Source: Bog-473 sp963750075 (GTDB taxonomy: Bacteria > Actinomycetota > Acidimicrobiia > Acidimicrobiales > RAAP-2). Taken from it: a stretch of 64,000 nt of DNA. Made by a program: the position numbers and the translations under genes. Below, one piece after another: positions 6,988-18,367 of the stretch. Within the stretch, counting starts at the first letter, position 1, and every line of letters starts with the position of its first letter. Location of the stretch: assembly GCA_963750075.1 (NCBI GenBank), contig CAVVPG010000004.1:1-64000 (forward strand). Direction: 5' to 3'. Below the pieces are notes generated by a model, which worked only from the letters and a program-made list of their open reading frames with translations, was not told the DNA's origin and searched no databases.

Positions 6988-8159
6988 CCCTTGGGTGCGT
7001 TGGGCGCCCGGCGCAGGGCGTCGATGCCGGGGAGGTGCCCCTCCAGCTCGATGAAGGACAGCGACGCTCCCCCGCCCGTCGAGAGGTAGCCGATCTTGTC
7101 CGAGAGCCCCAGCTCGTCCAGCGCGCTGGCGCTGTCACCGCCGCCCACCACCGAGAAGCCCGGGCAGTGGGCCACGGCCTCGGCGACGATCCGGGTGCCG
7201 GCCGCGAAGCGATGGTCCTCGAAGGCCCCCAGGGGGCCGTTCCAGAGCACCGTCCCCGCCGTCGCCACCTCCGTGGCGAACGCGGCGGCCGTGTCGGGCC
7301 CGATGTCCAGGCCGGTCCACCCGTCGGGCAGGTCGCCCTCAATCACCTTGACGCTCCCCCGCGGCCCGTGCCCCCCCGAGGGTGGGCCGAACGTCCCGCC
7401 GGGCTCCAGGGCCCGGGTGTCGGTGGGCAGCAGGATGCGCACCCCGGACTCGAGCAGGGCACGGCAGTCCTCCAGGTGGTCCGGGTCGTAGAGCGAGCAC
7501 CCGACCTGCTGACCCTGGGCGGCCAGGAACGTGAAGGCCATGCCGCCGCCGATCACCAGGGTGTCGACCTTGGTGGCCAGCACCTTGAGGACGTCCAGCT
7601 TGTCCGCGATCTTGGCCCCGCCGACGATGGCCACGAACGGCCGCGCCGGGTGCTCCATGATGCCGCCGAGCACCTCGACCTCCTTGGCGAAGCGCAGGCC
7701 CGCCGCGCTCGGCAGGAATTGCGGTGGTCCCACAATGGAGGCGTGGGCCCGGTGGGCGGCGCCGAACGCTTCGTCGACGTAGGCGTCGAAGCCCTCGATG
7801 AGCCGCTGGACGAAGGCCGGGTCGTTCGCCTTCTCGCCCGGGTCGAAGCGGAGGTTCTCCATGAGCCCGACGCCCGGGCACAGCACCTCCAGCCGCTGGC
7901 GCACCGGGTCCATCTGCCAGCGCGGGTCGGGCGCCCCGGCCGGCCGGCCCAGATGCGAACAGGCCACCACGTCCGCACCCTCATCGAGCAGCCACCGCAG
8001 GGTGGGCAGCGCCGCCGTGATCCGGAAGTCGTCGGCCACGGTGGCTTGACCCCGCACGCCGATGTGGAGGGGGACGTTGAAGTCGACCCGCACCAGCACG
8101 CGCATCCCGTCGAGGCCGGGGAGGTCCTCGAGGAGCGGGAGGCCGTGCAGCGGGTCCAT
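6984..8159 (-). CDS. pgk: Phosphoglycerate kinase
   Basis: The 391 residues match monomeric phosphoglycerate kinase, which makes ATP from 1,3-bisphosphoglycerate and ADP. Visible: RVDFNVP near residue 27, the substrate-binding HLGRP, GGAKIADKLDVL in the middle, FLAAQG, and the nucleotide-binding GGGDSASAL with STGGGASL at the end. ATG at 8159 lies four bases after the gap stop, and the gene overlaps tpiA downstream. Typical length and an uninterrupted frame. Confidence 0.96.
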   Translation of the reverse strand: MDPLHGLPLLEDLPGLDGMRVLVRVDFNVPLHIGVRGQATVADDFRITAALPTLRWLLDEGADVVACSHLGRPAGAPDPRWQMDPVRQRLEVLCPGVGLMENLRFDPGEKANDPAFVQRLIEGFDAYVDEAFGAAHRAHASIVGPPQFLPSAAGLRFAKEVEVLGGIMEHPARPFVAIVGGAKIADKLDVLKVLATKVDTLVIGGGMAFTFLAAQGQQVGCSLYDPDHLEDCRALLESGVRILLPTDTRALEPGGTFGPPSGGHGPRGSVKVIEGDLPDGWTGLDIGPDTAAAFATEVATAGTVLWNGPLGAFEDHRFAAGTRIVAEAVAHCPGFSVVGGGDSASALDELGLSDKIGYLSTGGGASLSFIELEGHLPGIDALRRAPNAPKG

Positions 8160-8163
8160 CGGG

Positions 8164-9180
8164 TCAGTCCCCTACCAGGACGGCGAGGTCGACCAGGCGG
8201 TTGGAGTACCCCCACTCGTTGTCGTACCAGCCGTTGACCTTGACCAGCGACAGCTCGTCGGTGACGGGCATGACCATGGTCAGGCCGGCGTCGAACGTGC
8301 ACGACGCCGGAGAGCCGACGATGTCGCTCGAGACGATCGGGTCCTCCGTGTACTCGAGCACCCGGTCGAGCGGGGGCTTGGCCGCGGCCTCGGCGAACGC
8401 GCCGTTGACCTCGGCGACGGACGGGTTGCCACTGACCACGGCCGTGAAGTCGGTGATGGAACCGACGGGGAGCGGCACCCGCAGCGAGATCCCGTCGAGT
8501 CGCCCCTTCATCGCTTCGAGCACCAGGCTGGTCGCCTTGGCCGCCCCGGTGGTGGTCGGCACGATGTTCACCGCGGCGCCCCGGGCCCGGCGCGGGTCCT
8601 TGTGGGTCAGGTCGAGCAGGTTCTGGTCGTTGGTGTAGGCGTGCACCGTGGTCATCAGGCCGCTGGTGATGGCGAACGCGTCATCGACCACCTTGACCAT
8701 CGGAACGAAGCAGTTGGTGGTGCACGAGGCGTTCGACACCACCACGTGCTTCTCGGGGTCGAACTCGTCGTCGTTGACCCCGATCACGAAGGTGGCGTCG
8801 GCGTCACCCGACGGCCCCGAGATGATCACGCGCTTCACGGTGCCGCCGACGTGGCCCGCCGCGTCGGCACGGCTGGTGAAGCGCCCGGTGGACTCGATCA
8901 CGACGTCGGCGCCCAGCTTGTCCCAGGGCAGCTGCTCGGGCTCGCGCTCGGTCAGCACGCGGATGCGCTGCTCGCCGACCAGCAGGTCATTGCCCTCCAC
9001 GTCCACGGGCACCGGCAACCGCCCCTGGGTCGAGTCGTAGCGAAGGAGGTGCGCCAAGGTGTCGGCCGACGTCAGGTCGTTCACCCCGACCACCTCGACG
9101 TCGACACCGATGGCCAGGACCGCCCGCAGGAAGTTGCGGCCGATGCGTCCGAAGCCATTGATACCGACCCGCACCGTCAT
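8164..9180 (-). CDS. gap: Glyceraldehyde-3-phosphate dehydrogenase, type I
   Basis: The 338 residues carry the NAD-binding INGFGRIGRNFLR at the N terminus, the catalytic SNASCTTNCF with the nucleophilic cysteine near residue 155, and the C-terminal WYDNEWGYSNRL. The enzyme oxidises glyceraldehyde 3-phosphate to 1,3-bisphosphoglycerate. ATG at 9180 follows GAGGAAGG. The frame can be extended upstream to 9492, but the conserved N terminus fixes the start. Only 31 bases separate it from yvcK, leaving no room for the whiA gene that normally stands there. Confidence 0.96.
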   Translation of the reverse strand: MTVRVGINGFGRIGRNFLRAVLAIGVDVEVVGVNDLTSADTLAHLLRYDSTQGRLPVPVDVEGNDLLVGEQRIRVLTEREPEQLPWDKLGADVVIESTGRFTSRADAAGHVGGTVKRVIISGPSGDADATFVIGVNDDEFDPEKHVVVSNASCTTNCFVPMVKVVDDAFAITSGLMTTVHAYTNDQNLLDLTHKDPRRARGAAVNIVPTTTGAAKATSLVLEAMKGRLDGISLRVPLPVGSITDFTAVVSGNPSVAEVNGAFAEAAAKPPLDRVLEYTEDPIVSSDIVGSPASCTFDAGLTMVMPVTDELSLVKVNGWYDNEWGYSNRLVDLAVLVGD

Positions 9181-9211
9181 CTCGTCCCTTCCTCTCGGGT
9201 AACCGGGCGAC

Positions 9212-10084
9212 CTATGCCAGCAGACCCGACAGCGCCTGCGCCAGTTTGGCCGGACTGTGCACCAGGCCGTGCTCTCCGGTGAGGGGTACGTCGTGCACCG
9301 TGACATCCGTCGCACCGATGCCCATACCCTGGATGCTGTCACACAGGACCGCGTCCACCGTGACATCGTGCCTGGCCAGGGCCGCGACGTGGGCCGCCAC
9401 GTCGTAACCCTCGGTCTCGGGGACCTGGGGACGCAGGTTGCACACGTAGACGACCTGGGCCCGGGAGGAGGCCACCGCCTCGGCGATGCCACGCACGGCC
9501 ACGGCGGCCAACACGCTGGTGAACAACGACCCCGGCCCGATCACGATCTGGTCCGCCTCCGCGATCCGCTCGACGGCCAGTGGCGGGGGCTGCGCGTCCC
9601 CGGGCACCAGCGAGACCGTCCAGATGTCGCCCGTCCCCATGACCGCCACCTGCCCCGCCACCGTGCCGGAGGCCGACTCGGCCTTCAAGACGACCGGCTC
9701 CGTCGTGGCGGGCAGGACGTCGCCGTGCGCGCCCAGCAGCTGCGCGGCCTCGCGCACCCCGAGCACCAGGTCGCCCGTGGCGTCGATCAGGCCGGTCAGG
9801 ACCAGGTTGCCGAGCACGTGGCCGGCCAGCTCCCCCTCGTCGAAGCGGCGCCCGAAGGCAAGGGCCAGGGCCGAGTCGTCGTCCGCCAGCGCCACCAGGC
9901 ACTTGCGGAGGTCGCCCAGCGCGACCACGTTCAACAGCTCGCGGAGTCTCCCGCTGCTACCGCCGTCGTCCGCTACCGAGACCACGCCCGTGACGGCGCC
10001 CGCGTAGCGCCGCGCCGCCCGCAGGGTCACGGCCGTGCCGTGCCCCCCGCCGATCGCCACCACGGCTGGCCGGGGCCCGCTCAC
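9212..10084 (-). CDS. yvcK: YvcK/CofD-like gluconeogenesis factor
   Basis: The 290 residues begin with VVAIGGGHG, then SVADDGGSSGRLR and LGDLRKC, and later IGPGSLFTSV with VCNLRPQVPETEGY. These are all hallmarks of the YvcK branch of the CofD family, which binds UDP-sugars and influences carbon metabolism, cell shape and peptidoglycan synthesis in Bacillus and mycobacteria (CuvA). The GTG start overlaps the rapZ TGA (GTGA). Placement after uvrC-rapZ is the conserved Gram-positive order. At this length it lacks the longer N terminus of some homologues, but the nucleotide-binding core is complete. Confidence 0.92.
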   Translation of the reverse strand: MSGPRPAVVAIGGGHGTAVTLRAARRYAGAVTGVVSVADDGGSSGRLRELLNVVALGDLRKCLVALADDDSALALAFGRRFDEGELAGHVLGNLVLTGLIDATGDLVLGVREAAQLLGAHGDVLPATTEPVVLKAESASGTVAGQVAVMGTGDIWTVSLVPGDAQPPPLAVERIAEADQIVIGPGSLFTSVLAAVAVRGIAEAVASSRAQVVYVCNLRPQVPETEGYDVAAHVAALARHDVTVDAVLCDSIQGMGIGATDVTVHDVPLTGEHGLVHSPAKLAQALSGLLA

Positions 10085-10945
10085 CGGTCGATGTCCCGGT
10101 GGAAGACCGACACCGTCTGCCCGTGCTGACGCAGCCGCTCCGCCAGGGCGTGGGCCAGCACCACCGAGCGGTGGCGCCCGCCCGTGCAACCCATGGCGAT
10201 GGTCAGGTACGACTTCCCCTCCCGCACGAAGGCCGGCAGGATGCTCTCGAGGAGGTCGTCCACCTTCTCGAGGAAGCCGACGGACTCGGGCTGGCCCATC
10301 ACATAGTCCCGCACCGGGTCGTCCAGGCCGCTGTAGGGACGCAGGTCCTCCACCCAGAACGGGTTGGGCAGGAAGCGGCAGTCGAACACGAGGTCGACGT
10401 CGAGGGGGATGCCGTGCTTGTACCCGAACGAGATCACCGACGTCTGCATGTGCGGCGCCTCGTCGTCGCCGAACGCCTCGAGGACGCGCGTCCGGAGCTG
10501 GTTCGAGTTGAGATCGCCTGTGTCGAGCAGGAGGTCGGCACGCTCGCGCACGGGCTCGAGCAGCTTGCGCTCGTCGGCGATCGACTCCTCGACTCCGCGC
10601 GCCGCCAGCGGGTGTCGGCGCCGTGTGCCCTCGTAGCGGCGGACCAGCACGTCGTCCGGGGCGTCGAGGAAGACCACGCGCACCCGCTTGCCGCGTGATC
10701 CGCAACTCGTCGAGGACGCGGGGCAGGTCCTCGAAGTACTCCGGGCCAGTGTTGCTGCCGCCGCGGCCGATCACCAGCGCCACCCGTTCGATGCCGGACC
10801 CCGGCCGGTCCACCATCTCGACCATCTTCATGATCAGCCCCGCCGGCAGGTTGTCGATGACGAACCAGCCCACGTCCTCGAGTGCCGCCGCCGCCGTCGA
10901 CCGACCGGCTCCGGACATCCCGGTCACCACCACGAACTCGCTCAT
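10081..10945 (-). CDS. rapZ: RapZ-type nucleotide-binding protein with a frame break
   Basis: Two frames together make one RapZ protein. The first starts at ATG 10945 (overlapping the uvrC stop) with the P-loop GMSGAGRS and VIDNLPAG, and runs to RVLDELR. The second begins near 10690 with VRVVFLDAPDD and continues through RRHPLA, SFGYKHGIP, DCRFLPNPF and GCTGGRHRS to the stop. Dropping one base near 10699 restores LDELRSRGKRVRVVF, which fits the family exactly. RapZ proteins bind nucleotides and, in E. coli, control glucosamine-6-phosphate synthase RNA; actinobacterial copies are less well understood. The break could be an indel error, a real mutation or programmed +1 shifting. The downstream yvcK remains coupled by GTGA. 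Confidence 0.85.
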
Positions 10946-12807
10946 CGTCCCCCAGCCTTGCGCACTCCGTCGTACACGGCCACGGCGACGGTGTGAGGAA
11001 GCCAGGAAAGAGCCTGGAGTTGTTCGAGTGTTGCGCCCCGCACCGCGTTGACGCCTCCGAGCTCCTTGACCAGGCGGGCCTTGCGGGCCGGGCCGAGCCC
11101 CGGGATGTCGTCGAGCACGCTGCGGGTCATCCGCTTGGCCCGGCGCTCGCGGTGGAACGTGATGGCGAAGCGGTGCGCCTCGTCGCGCACCCGCTGCAGC
11201 AGGTAGAGGGCGTCGCTGCCGCGGCGCAGGCGCACCGGGTCGGGCGAGCCCGGGCGGTAGACCTCCTCGAACTGCTTGGCCAACGCGGCCAGCTCGACCT
11301 CGTCCTGCAGCCCGAGCTTGCGCACGACCCGCTCGGCCACGGCGAGCTGGCCCTTGCCGCCGTCGACCAACAGGAGGTTGGGCCGGTAGGCGAACCGCCG
11401 CGGCCGCCCCTCCGCCGGCGACTCCGGTGGCTCCTTGAGCGCGGTGAGCCGGCGCGTCAGCACCTCTTCCATGGCGGCATAGTCGTCGTTGCCGTGCACC
11501 GACTTGACCTTGAAGCGCCGGTAGTCCGACCGTTTGGCCAGCCCGTCCTCCAGCACGACCATGGAGCCCACGTAGTCGGTCCCCTGCAGGTGGCTCATGT
11601 CGTAACACTCGATTCGCAGCGGCGCCTCCTGCAGCCCCAGCGCGCTCTGCAGCTCGGTCAGCGCCTTCGAGCGGGCGTTGTGGTCCGCCGCCCGCCGCAG
11701 CCGGTGGCGGGCCAGGTCCTCGCCCGCCGAGCGGGTCACCGTCTCCTGCAGGGCCCGCTTGGCGCCGCGGAGCGGAGTGCCGATGTCGACCGGACCGCCG
11801 CGCACGCCGCGCAGCCAGATCTCGAGGAGGTCGCGGTCGGCGGGCTCCTCGGGGAGCAGCACCCGGCGCGGGACCTCCGCGCCGTCGGCGCCGTAGACCT
11901 GCGAGACGATCAGCGCCATGAGTTCGGGACCCGAGAGGTCCTCGACCTTCTCGGCCACGAACCCCCGGTGCCCGACCACGCGGCCCCGGCGCACCCGGAA
12001 GATCTGCACCGACGCCTCGAGCGGGTCCTCGGCCAGGCCCACCACGTCGAAGTCCTCGGCCCGGTTGGAGACCATCTGCTGCGTCTCGGCCGCCTTGTGC
12101 ACGGCGCTGATCCGGTCGCGCAGCCGTGCCGCCCGCTCGAACTGCAGCTCGTCGGACGCCGCCAGCATCGCCTCCTCCAGGCTGGCCAGCACGGGCTCGG
12201 TGTCGCCCGAGAGGAAGCGCATGAGATCGGTGACGTAGCCGTCGTAAGCCTCGTGGTCGACGGCGCCGACGCACGGCCCCGAGCAGCGATCAATGTCGTA
12301 GAGCAGGCAGGGGCGGCCGAGCCGTTGGTGCCGGGTGAACTTGGTGTCCGAGCACGTGCGTACCGGGAAACTGCGCACCAGCAGGTCGAGGGTCGCCCTG
12401 ATCGCACCCGCGTTCCCGTAAGGGCCGAAGTAACGGACGCCCTTGCGCTTGCGACCCCGCACCACGGCCGGGCGCGGCCACTCCTCGTTGAGCGTGACGG
12501 CCAGCCAGGGATAGCTCTTGTCGTCCTTGAGCCGCACGTTGTAGCGGGGCAGGTGCACCTGAATGAGCGAGTGCTCGAGGATCAGGGCGTCGACCTCGCT
12601 GTCCACCACGACCCACTCGACGTGGTCGGCCTGGGCGACCATCTGGGCCGTGCGGGGCATGAGCTTGGCCGAGTCCTGCCAGTAGTTGGGCAGGCGATGG
12701 CGCAGCGACTTGGCCTTGCCCACGTAGAGGACCCGGCCCTCGGCGTCGTAGAACTGATAGGAGCCCGGGGCGTCCGGAATGGAGCCGGTCGGGGGCCGAT
12801 ACTGCAT
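10942..12807 (-). CDS. uvrC: Excinuclease ABC subunit C
   Basis: This is the nuclease of nucleotide excision repair, cutting on both sides of a lesion marked by UvrAB. From the ATG at 12807 the protein has 621 residues. The order is GIY-YIG domain (PGSYQFYD, VLYVGKAKSLRHR), a cysteine-containing region (CLLYDIDRCSGPC), a UVR motif (LEEAMLAASDELQFERAARLRDR), the RNase H-like C-terminal nuclease (ECYDMSH, LLLVDGGKGQ) and a terminal helix-hairpin-helix (DIPGLGPARKARL). The frame continues 24 codons upstream, but GGGAG before 12807 and the family N terminus favour this ATG. First gene of the operon reading to secG, with nadA diverging from it. Confidence 0.95.
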   Translation of the reverse strand: MQYRPPTGSIPDAPGSYQFYDAEGRVLYVGKAKSLRHRLPNYWQDSAKLMPRTAQMVAQADHVEWVVVDSEVDALILEHSLIQVHLPRYNVRLKDDKSYPWLAVTLNEEWPRPAVVRGRKRKGVRYFGPYGNAGAIRATLDLLVRSFPVRTCSDTKFTRHQRLGRPCLLYDIDRCSGPCVGAVDHEAYDGYVTDLMRFLSGDTEPVLASLEEAMLAASDELQFERAARLRDRISAVHKAAETQQMVSNRAEDFDVVGLAEDPLEASVQIFRVRRGRVVGHRGFVAEKVEDLSGPELMALIVSQVYGADGAEVPRRVLLPEEPADRDLLEIWLRGVRGGPVDIGTPLRGAKRALQETVTRSAGEDLARHRLRRAADHNARSKALTELQSALGLQEAPLRIECYDMSHLQGTDYVGSMVVLEDGLAKRSDYRRFKVKSVHGNDDYAAMEEVLTRRLTALKEPPESPAEGRPRRFAYRPNLLLVDGGKGQLAVAERVVRKLGLQDEVELAALAKQFEEVYRPGSPDPVRLRRGSDALYLLQRVRDEAHRFAITFHRERRAKRMTRSVLDDIPGLGPARKARLVKELGGVNAVRGATLEQLQALSWLPHTVAVAVYDGVRKAGGR

Positions 12808-12843
12808 CACTCCCACTCTCGCGCAGTCGCCGGCGGCCAGCGG

Positions 12844-12849
12844 TACACT
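12844..12849 (+). promoter_or_regulatory. Possible -10 element upstream of nadA
   Basis: TACACT stands in the 162-base gap between divergent uvrC and nadA. It would give nadA a leader of about 115 bases, with a clear AAGGGGG ribosome-binding site just before its ATG. The same hexamer precedes the GH38 and aftD-like genes. No convincing -35 is seen. Confidence 0.25.
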
Positions 12850-12969
12850 GGGCGAGCCGGCCTGGTATCCGGCGTACAACCTCGCATCGAGGCCGACATA
12901 CCCGCGGATGGGCGACCAGGCTGTCCCCGCCGGCCAGATCGATGCTCTCCCTCAAAGGGGGCAGACAAC

Positions 12970-14064
12970 ATGCTCAGGCTCCAGGCGCCGCTCCCAGAGC
13001 GGTACACGGCCGCGAGCGGGGACGAGCTGGGCGCAATGATCGGCGCCGCCAAGGCCGCGCTCGGGCCCCGGCTCTTCATCCTCGGCCACCACTACCAGCG
13101 CGACGAGGTGATGCGCTGGGCCGACGCCCGGGGCGACTCGTTCGGCCTCTCCCGGCTGGCCGCCGATCAGGCCGAGGCCGAGTTCATCGTGTTCTGCGGC
13201 GTCCACTTCATGGCCGAGTCGGCCGACATCCTGACCGGCGACCACCAGAAGGTGGTGCTCCCCGACCTCAACGCCGGCTGCTCCATGGCCGACATGGCCG
13301 ACATCGACCAGGTCGAGGAGGCCTGGGAGGAGCTCGCCCGGGTCATCGACGTCAACGCCCTCGTCCCCGTCACCTACATGAACTCCGCCGCCGCGCTCAA
13401 GGCGTTCGTGGGCCGCCACGGCGGCGCCGTCTGCACCTCCTCCAACGCCCGGGCCGTCCTCACCTGGGCCCTCGATCGGGGCGAGCGCGTCCTCTTCTTC
13501 CCCGATCAGCACCTCGGCCGGAACACCGGCTTCGAGCTCGGCTACGGCGCCGGCGACATGCACGTGTGGAACCCGCGGCAGGCGCAGGGCGGGTTGTCGG
13601 ATCGCGAGGTGAAGGAGTCCACCCTCCTGCTGTGGAAGGGGCACTGTTCGGTCCACCAGCGCTTCCGGCCCGAGCACATCGAGGCGTTCCGCGCCGAGCA
13701 CCCGGAGGGGATCGTGATGGTGCACCCGGAGTGCGCGCACGAGGTCGTCGAGCGGGGCGACATCACCGGCTCGACCGACGCCATCATCCGCGCCGTGGCC
13801 GCCGCGCCCCCCGGCTCGGTCATCGGCGTGGCCACCGAGATCCACCTGGTGAAGCGGCTCGACGACGAGTCGCCGGACAAGACGGTGCTGTGCCTCGACC
13901 CCCTCGTGTGCCCGTGCTCGACGATGTCGCGCATCGACCCCGAGCACCTGGCCTGGGTGCTCGAGGGGCTCGTCGAGGGCGAGGTCCGCAACCGCATCGT
14001 CGTCGGCGCCGAGACGGCCGAGTGGGCCAAGGTCGCGCTGGAACGGATGCTCGCCATCACCTGA
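12970..14064 (+). CDS. nadA: Quinolinate synthase A
   Basis: NadA condenses iminoaspartate with dihydroxyacetone phosphate to quinolinate, the precursor of NAD, using an oxygen-sensitive [4Fe-4S] cluster. The 364 residues show the expected cysteine sites: FCGVHFMAESA (near 80), MVHPECAHEV (about 255) and CLDPLVCPCSTMSR near 315. They also show the repeated-fold hallmarks HHYQRDEV, PDQHLGRNTG and VATEIHLV. ATG at 12970 follows AAGGGGG. nadB and nadC are not in the window, so the iminoaspartate source lies elsewhere. Divergent from uvrC. Confidence 0.95.
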   Translation: MLRLQAPLPERYTAASGDELGAMIGAAKAALGPRLFILGHHYQRDEVMRWADARGDSFGLSRLAADQAEAEFIVFCGVHFMAESADILTGDHQKVVLPDLNAGCSMADMADIDQVEEAWEELARVIDVNALVPVTYMNSAAALKAFVGRHGGAVCTSSNARAVLTWALDRGERVLFFPDQHLGRNTGFELGYGAGDMHVWNPRQAQGGLSDREVKESTLLLWKGHCSVHQRFRPEHIEAFRAEHPEGIVMVHPECAHEVVERGDITGSTDAIIRAVAAAPPGSVIGVATEIHLVKRLDDESPDKTVLCLDPLVCPCSTMSRIDPEHLAWVLEGLVEGEVRNRIVVGAETAEWAKVALERMLAIT

Positions 14065-14147
14065 GCTCCGCCGGCACGGCCGCACCGCGACGCCGGACAC
14101 GCCGTTAGGGTCGGTCGGGTGCCGTCGATCCCCGAGGAGGTCCGCCG

Positions 14148-14951
14148 GTGAGCGACTACCCCGCCCCACCCGTACCGGTCAACCACGTCGAACCCGTCCC
14201 CCGCCGTGTCCGGGCGATCCTCGCCGGCCGCACGGTCGTCGACTCGACGCGGGCTCTCTACGTCTGGGAAGGGCCCGGCTTCCCGCAGTTCTACCTCCCG
14301 CTGGCGGACGTGGATCCCGGGGTGCTGGTCGACGAGGGCACGATCACCGAAACCCCCCGCGGCGACGTGAGGCGGCACGGCCTTCGTGTGGGCGATGTCC
14401 ACCGGCCCGGCGCGGCCGCGGTCCTTTCGGCCGCGAAGGTCGAGGGCCTCGACGACACGGTCCGCTTCGAGTGGTCCGCCCTCGACGCCTGGTTCGAGGA
14501 GGACGAGCGCGTCTTCGTCCACCCCCGCAGCCCGTACACGCGGGTCGACGCGCTCCGTTCGACCAGGATGGTACGGGTGGAGTCGAAGGGGGTGGTGCTC
14601 GCCGAATCCTCCTCGCCCGTCCTGCTCTTCGAGACCGGGCTCCCGACCCGTTACTACCTCAACCGGACCGACGTCGACTTCACCCGTCTCGTCCCGTCGG
14701 ACACCGTGACGGCCTGCCCCTACAAGGGCACGACGACCGGCTACTGGTCGGCCCGCGACGGCGACCGGATCCATCCCGACGTCGCCTGGTCGTACGACTT
14801 CCCCCTGCGCGAGGTGTTCCCCATTGCCGGGCTCATCGCGTTCTACAACGAGAAGGTGGACATCTTCCTCGACGGACACGAGCTCGAGCGACCGCGGACG
14901 CACCTGGCCCGCCCGGGCCACGAGGAATCGAAGCGCGACACCGACTCCTAG
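14148..14951 (+). CDS. Tandem DUF427 domain protein
   Basis: This 267-residue protein contains two copies of the DUF427 fold, roughly residues 15-115 and 130-240. Each has the pattern of a Val-rich strand, V(L/V)(A/D)S(T/S), then a Tyr-containing strand (PQFYLPLADV; PTRYYLNRTDV). The second copy carries the characteristic TACPYKGTTTGYWS followed by DVAWSYDFP. DUF427 proteins are common in actinobacteria and have no established reaction. The GTG start follows GAGGAGG by seven bases. It lies 83 bases after nadA and seven bases before the VOC gene, so they could be cotranscribed. No signal peptide, so probably cytoplasmic. Confidence 0.8.
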   Translation: MSDYPAPPVPVNHVEPVPRRVRAILAGRTVVDSTRALYVWEGPGFPQFYLPLADVDPGVLVDEGTITETPRGDVRRHGLRVGDVHRPGAAAVLSAAKVEGLDDTVRFEWSALDAWFEEDERVFVHPRSPYTRVDALRSTRMVRVESKGVVLAESSSPVLLFETGLPTRYYLNRTDVDFTRLVPSDTVTACPYKGTTTGYWSARDGDRIHPDVAWSYDFPLREVFPIAGLIAFYNEKVDIFLDGHELERPRTHLARPGHEESKRDTDS

Positions 14952-14957
14952 TTCACC

Positions 14958-15323
14958 ATGGGACACAGGGCAGAATTGGAGCTCGTGCTCGACTGTGCAG
15001 AGCCGAAGAGGCTCGCCGAGTTCTGGCGCGAGGCGCTCGGCTATCGCGACTACTACTCGGATGCGAATTTGACTGTGCTCGTTCCCAAAGAGGGGATTGC
15101 CTCGCCGCTCCTCCTGCAGGCCGTACCCGAACCCAAAGCCGGCAAGAACCGCATGCACATCGACATCGTGGTTGACGACGTCGAAGCCGAGGTCCACCGG
15201 CTGCAGGGACTCGGCGCGCATCGCATCGACGAAGGCGTGCAGAGCTTCGGGGGGACCCGGTGGGCCAGAATGTCGGACCCCGAGCAGAACGAATTCTGCG
15301 TCTCCACCGGTGTCGAGTGGTAG
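14958..15323 (+). CDS. VOC-superfamily (glyoxalase-like) protein
   Basis: The 121 residues form one glyoxalase/bleomycin-resistance-type unit: an ELVLDCAEPKRLAEFW start, HIDIVVDDVEAEV in the middle and a terminal MSDPEQNEFCV strand. The HID and DPEQNEF segments hold the His and Glu that usually bind a metal in this family. The Glyoxalase_6 branch is abundant in actinobacteria and mostly uncharacterised. It may be a dioxygenase, an isomerase or a binding protein. Start ATG at 14958, seven bases after the DUF427 gene. It is convergent with uvrA, and the 86 bases between them contain no obvious terminator. Confidence 0.75.
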   Translation: MGHRAELELVLDCAEPKRLAEFWREALGYRDYYSDANLTVLVPKEGIASPLLLQAVPEPKAGKNRMHIDIVVDDVEAEVHRLQGLGAHRIDEGVQSFGGTRWARMSDPEQNEFCVSTGVEW

Positions 15324-15409
15324 CGGCTGGGTGAGACGAGGTCCCCTGACGCCGCGATCGTGTCGAGCCCGGGTGGCCGAGGAGGGCGTGAGCGTGCCGG
15401 TGGGCCCGC

Positions 15410-18271
<2,862 letters not shown>

Positions 18272-18367
18272 CCGGTGAGGATACCGGTGCGGTGTATCAG
18301 GCCCGGCCGGGCCCAGGTCAGGCCGCCGCGCCGATCCCGCTGGAATCGAGGCGGCGGCCTCCCCCGC

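Noticed and set aside
10882..12969. A long in-frame extension before nadA
   Set aside because: It lies antisense to uvrC and rapZ; the conserved NadA N terminus and AAGGGGG place the start at 12970.
12850..12969. A possible riboswitch in the nadA leader
   Set aside because: Only one five-pair stem is visible and it matches no riboswitch class I know.
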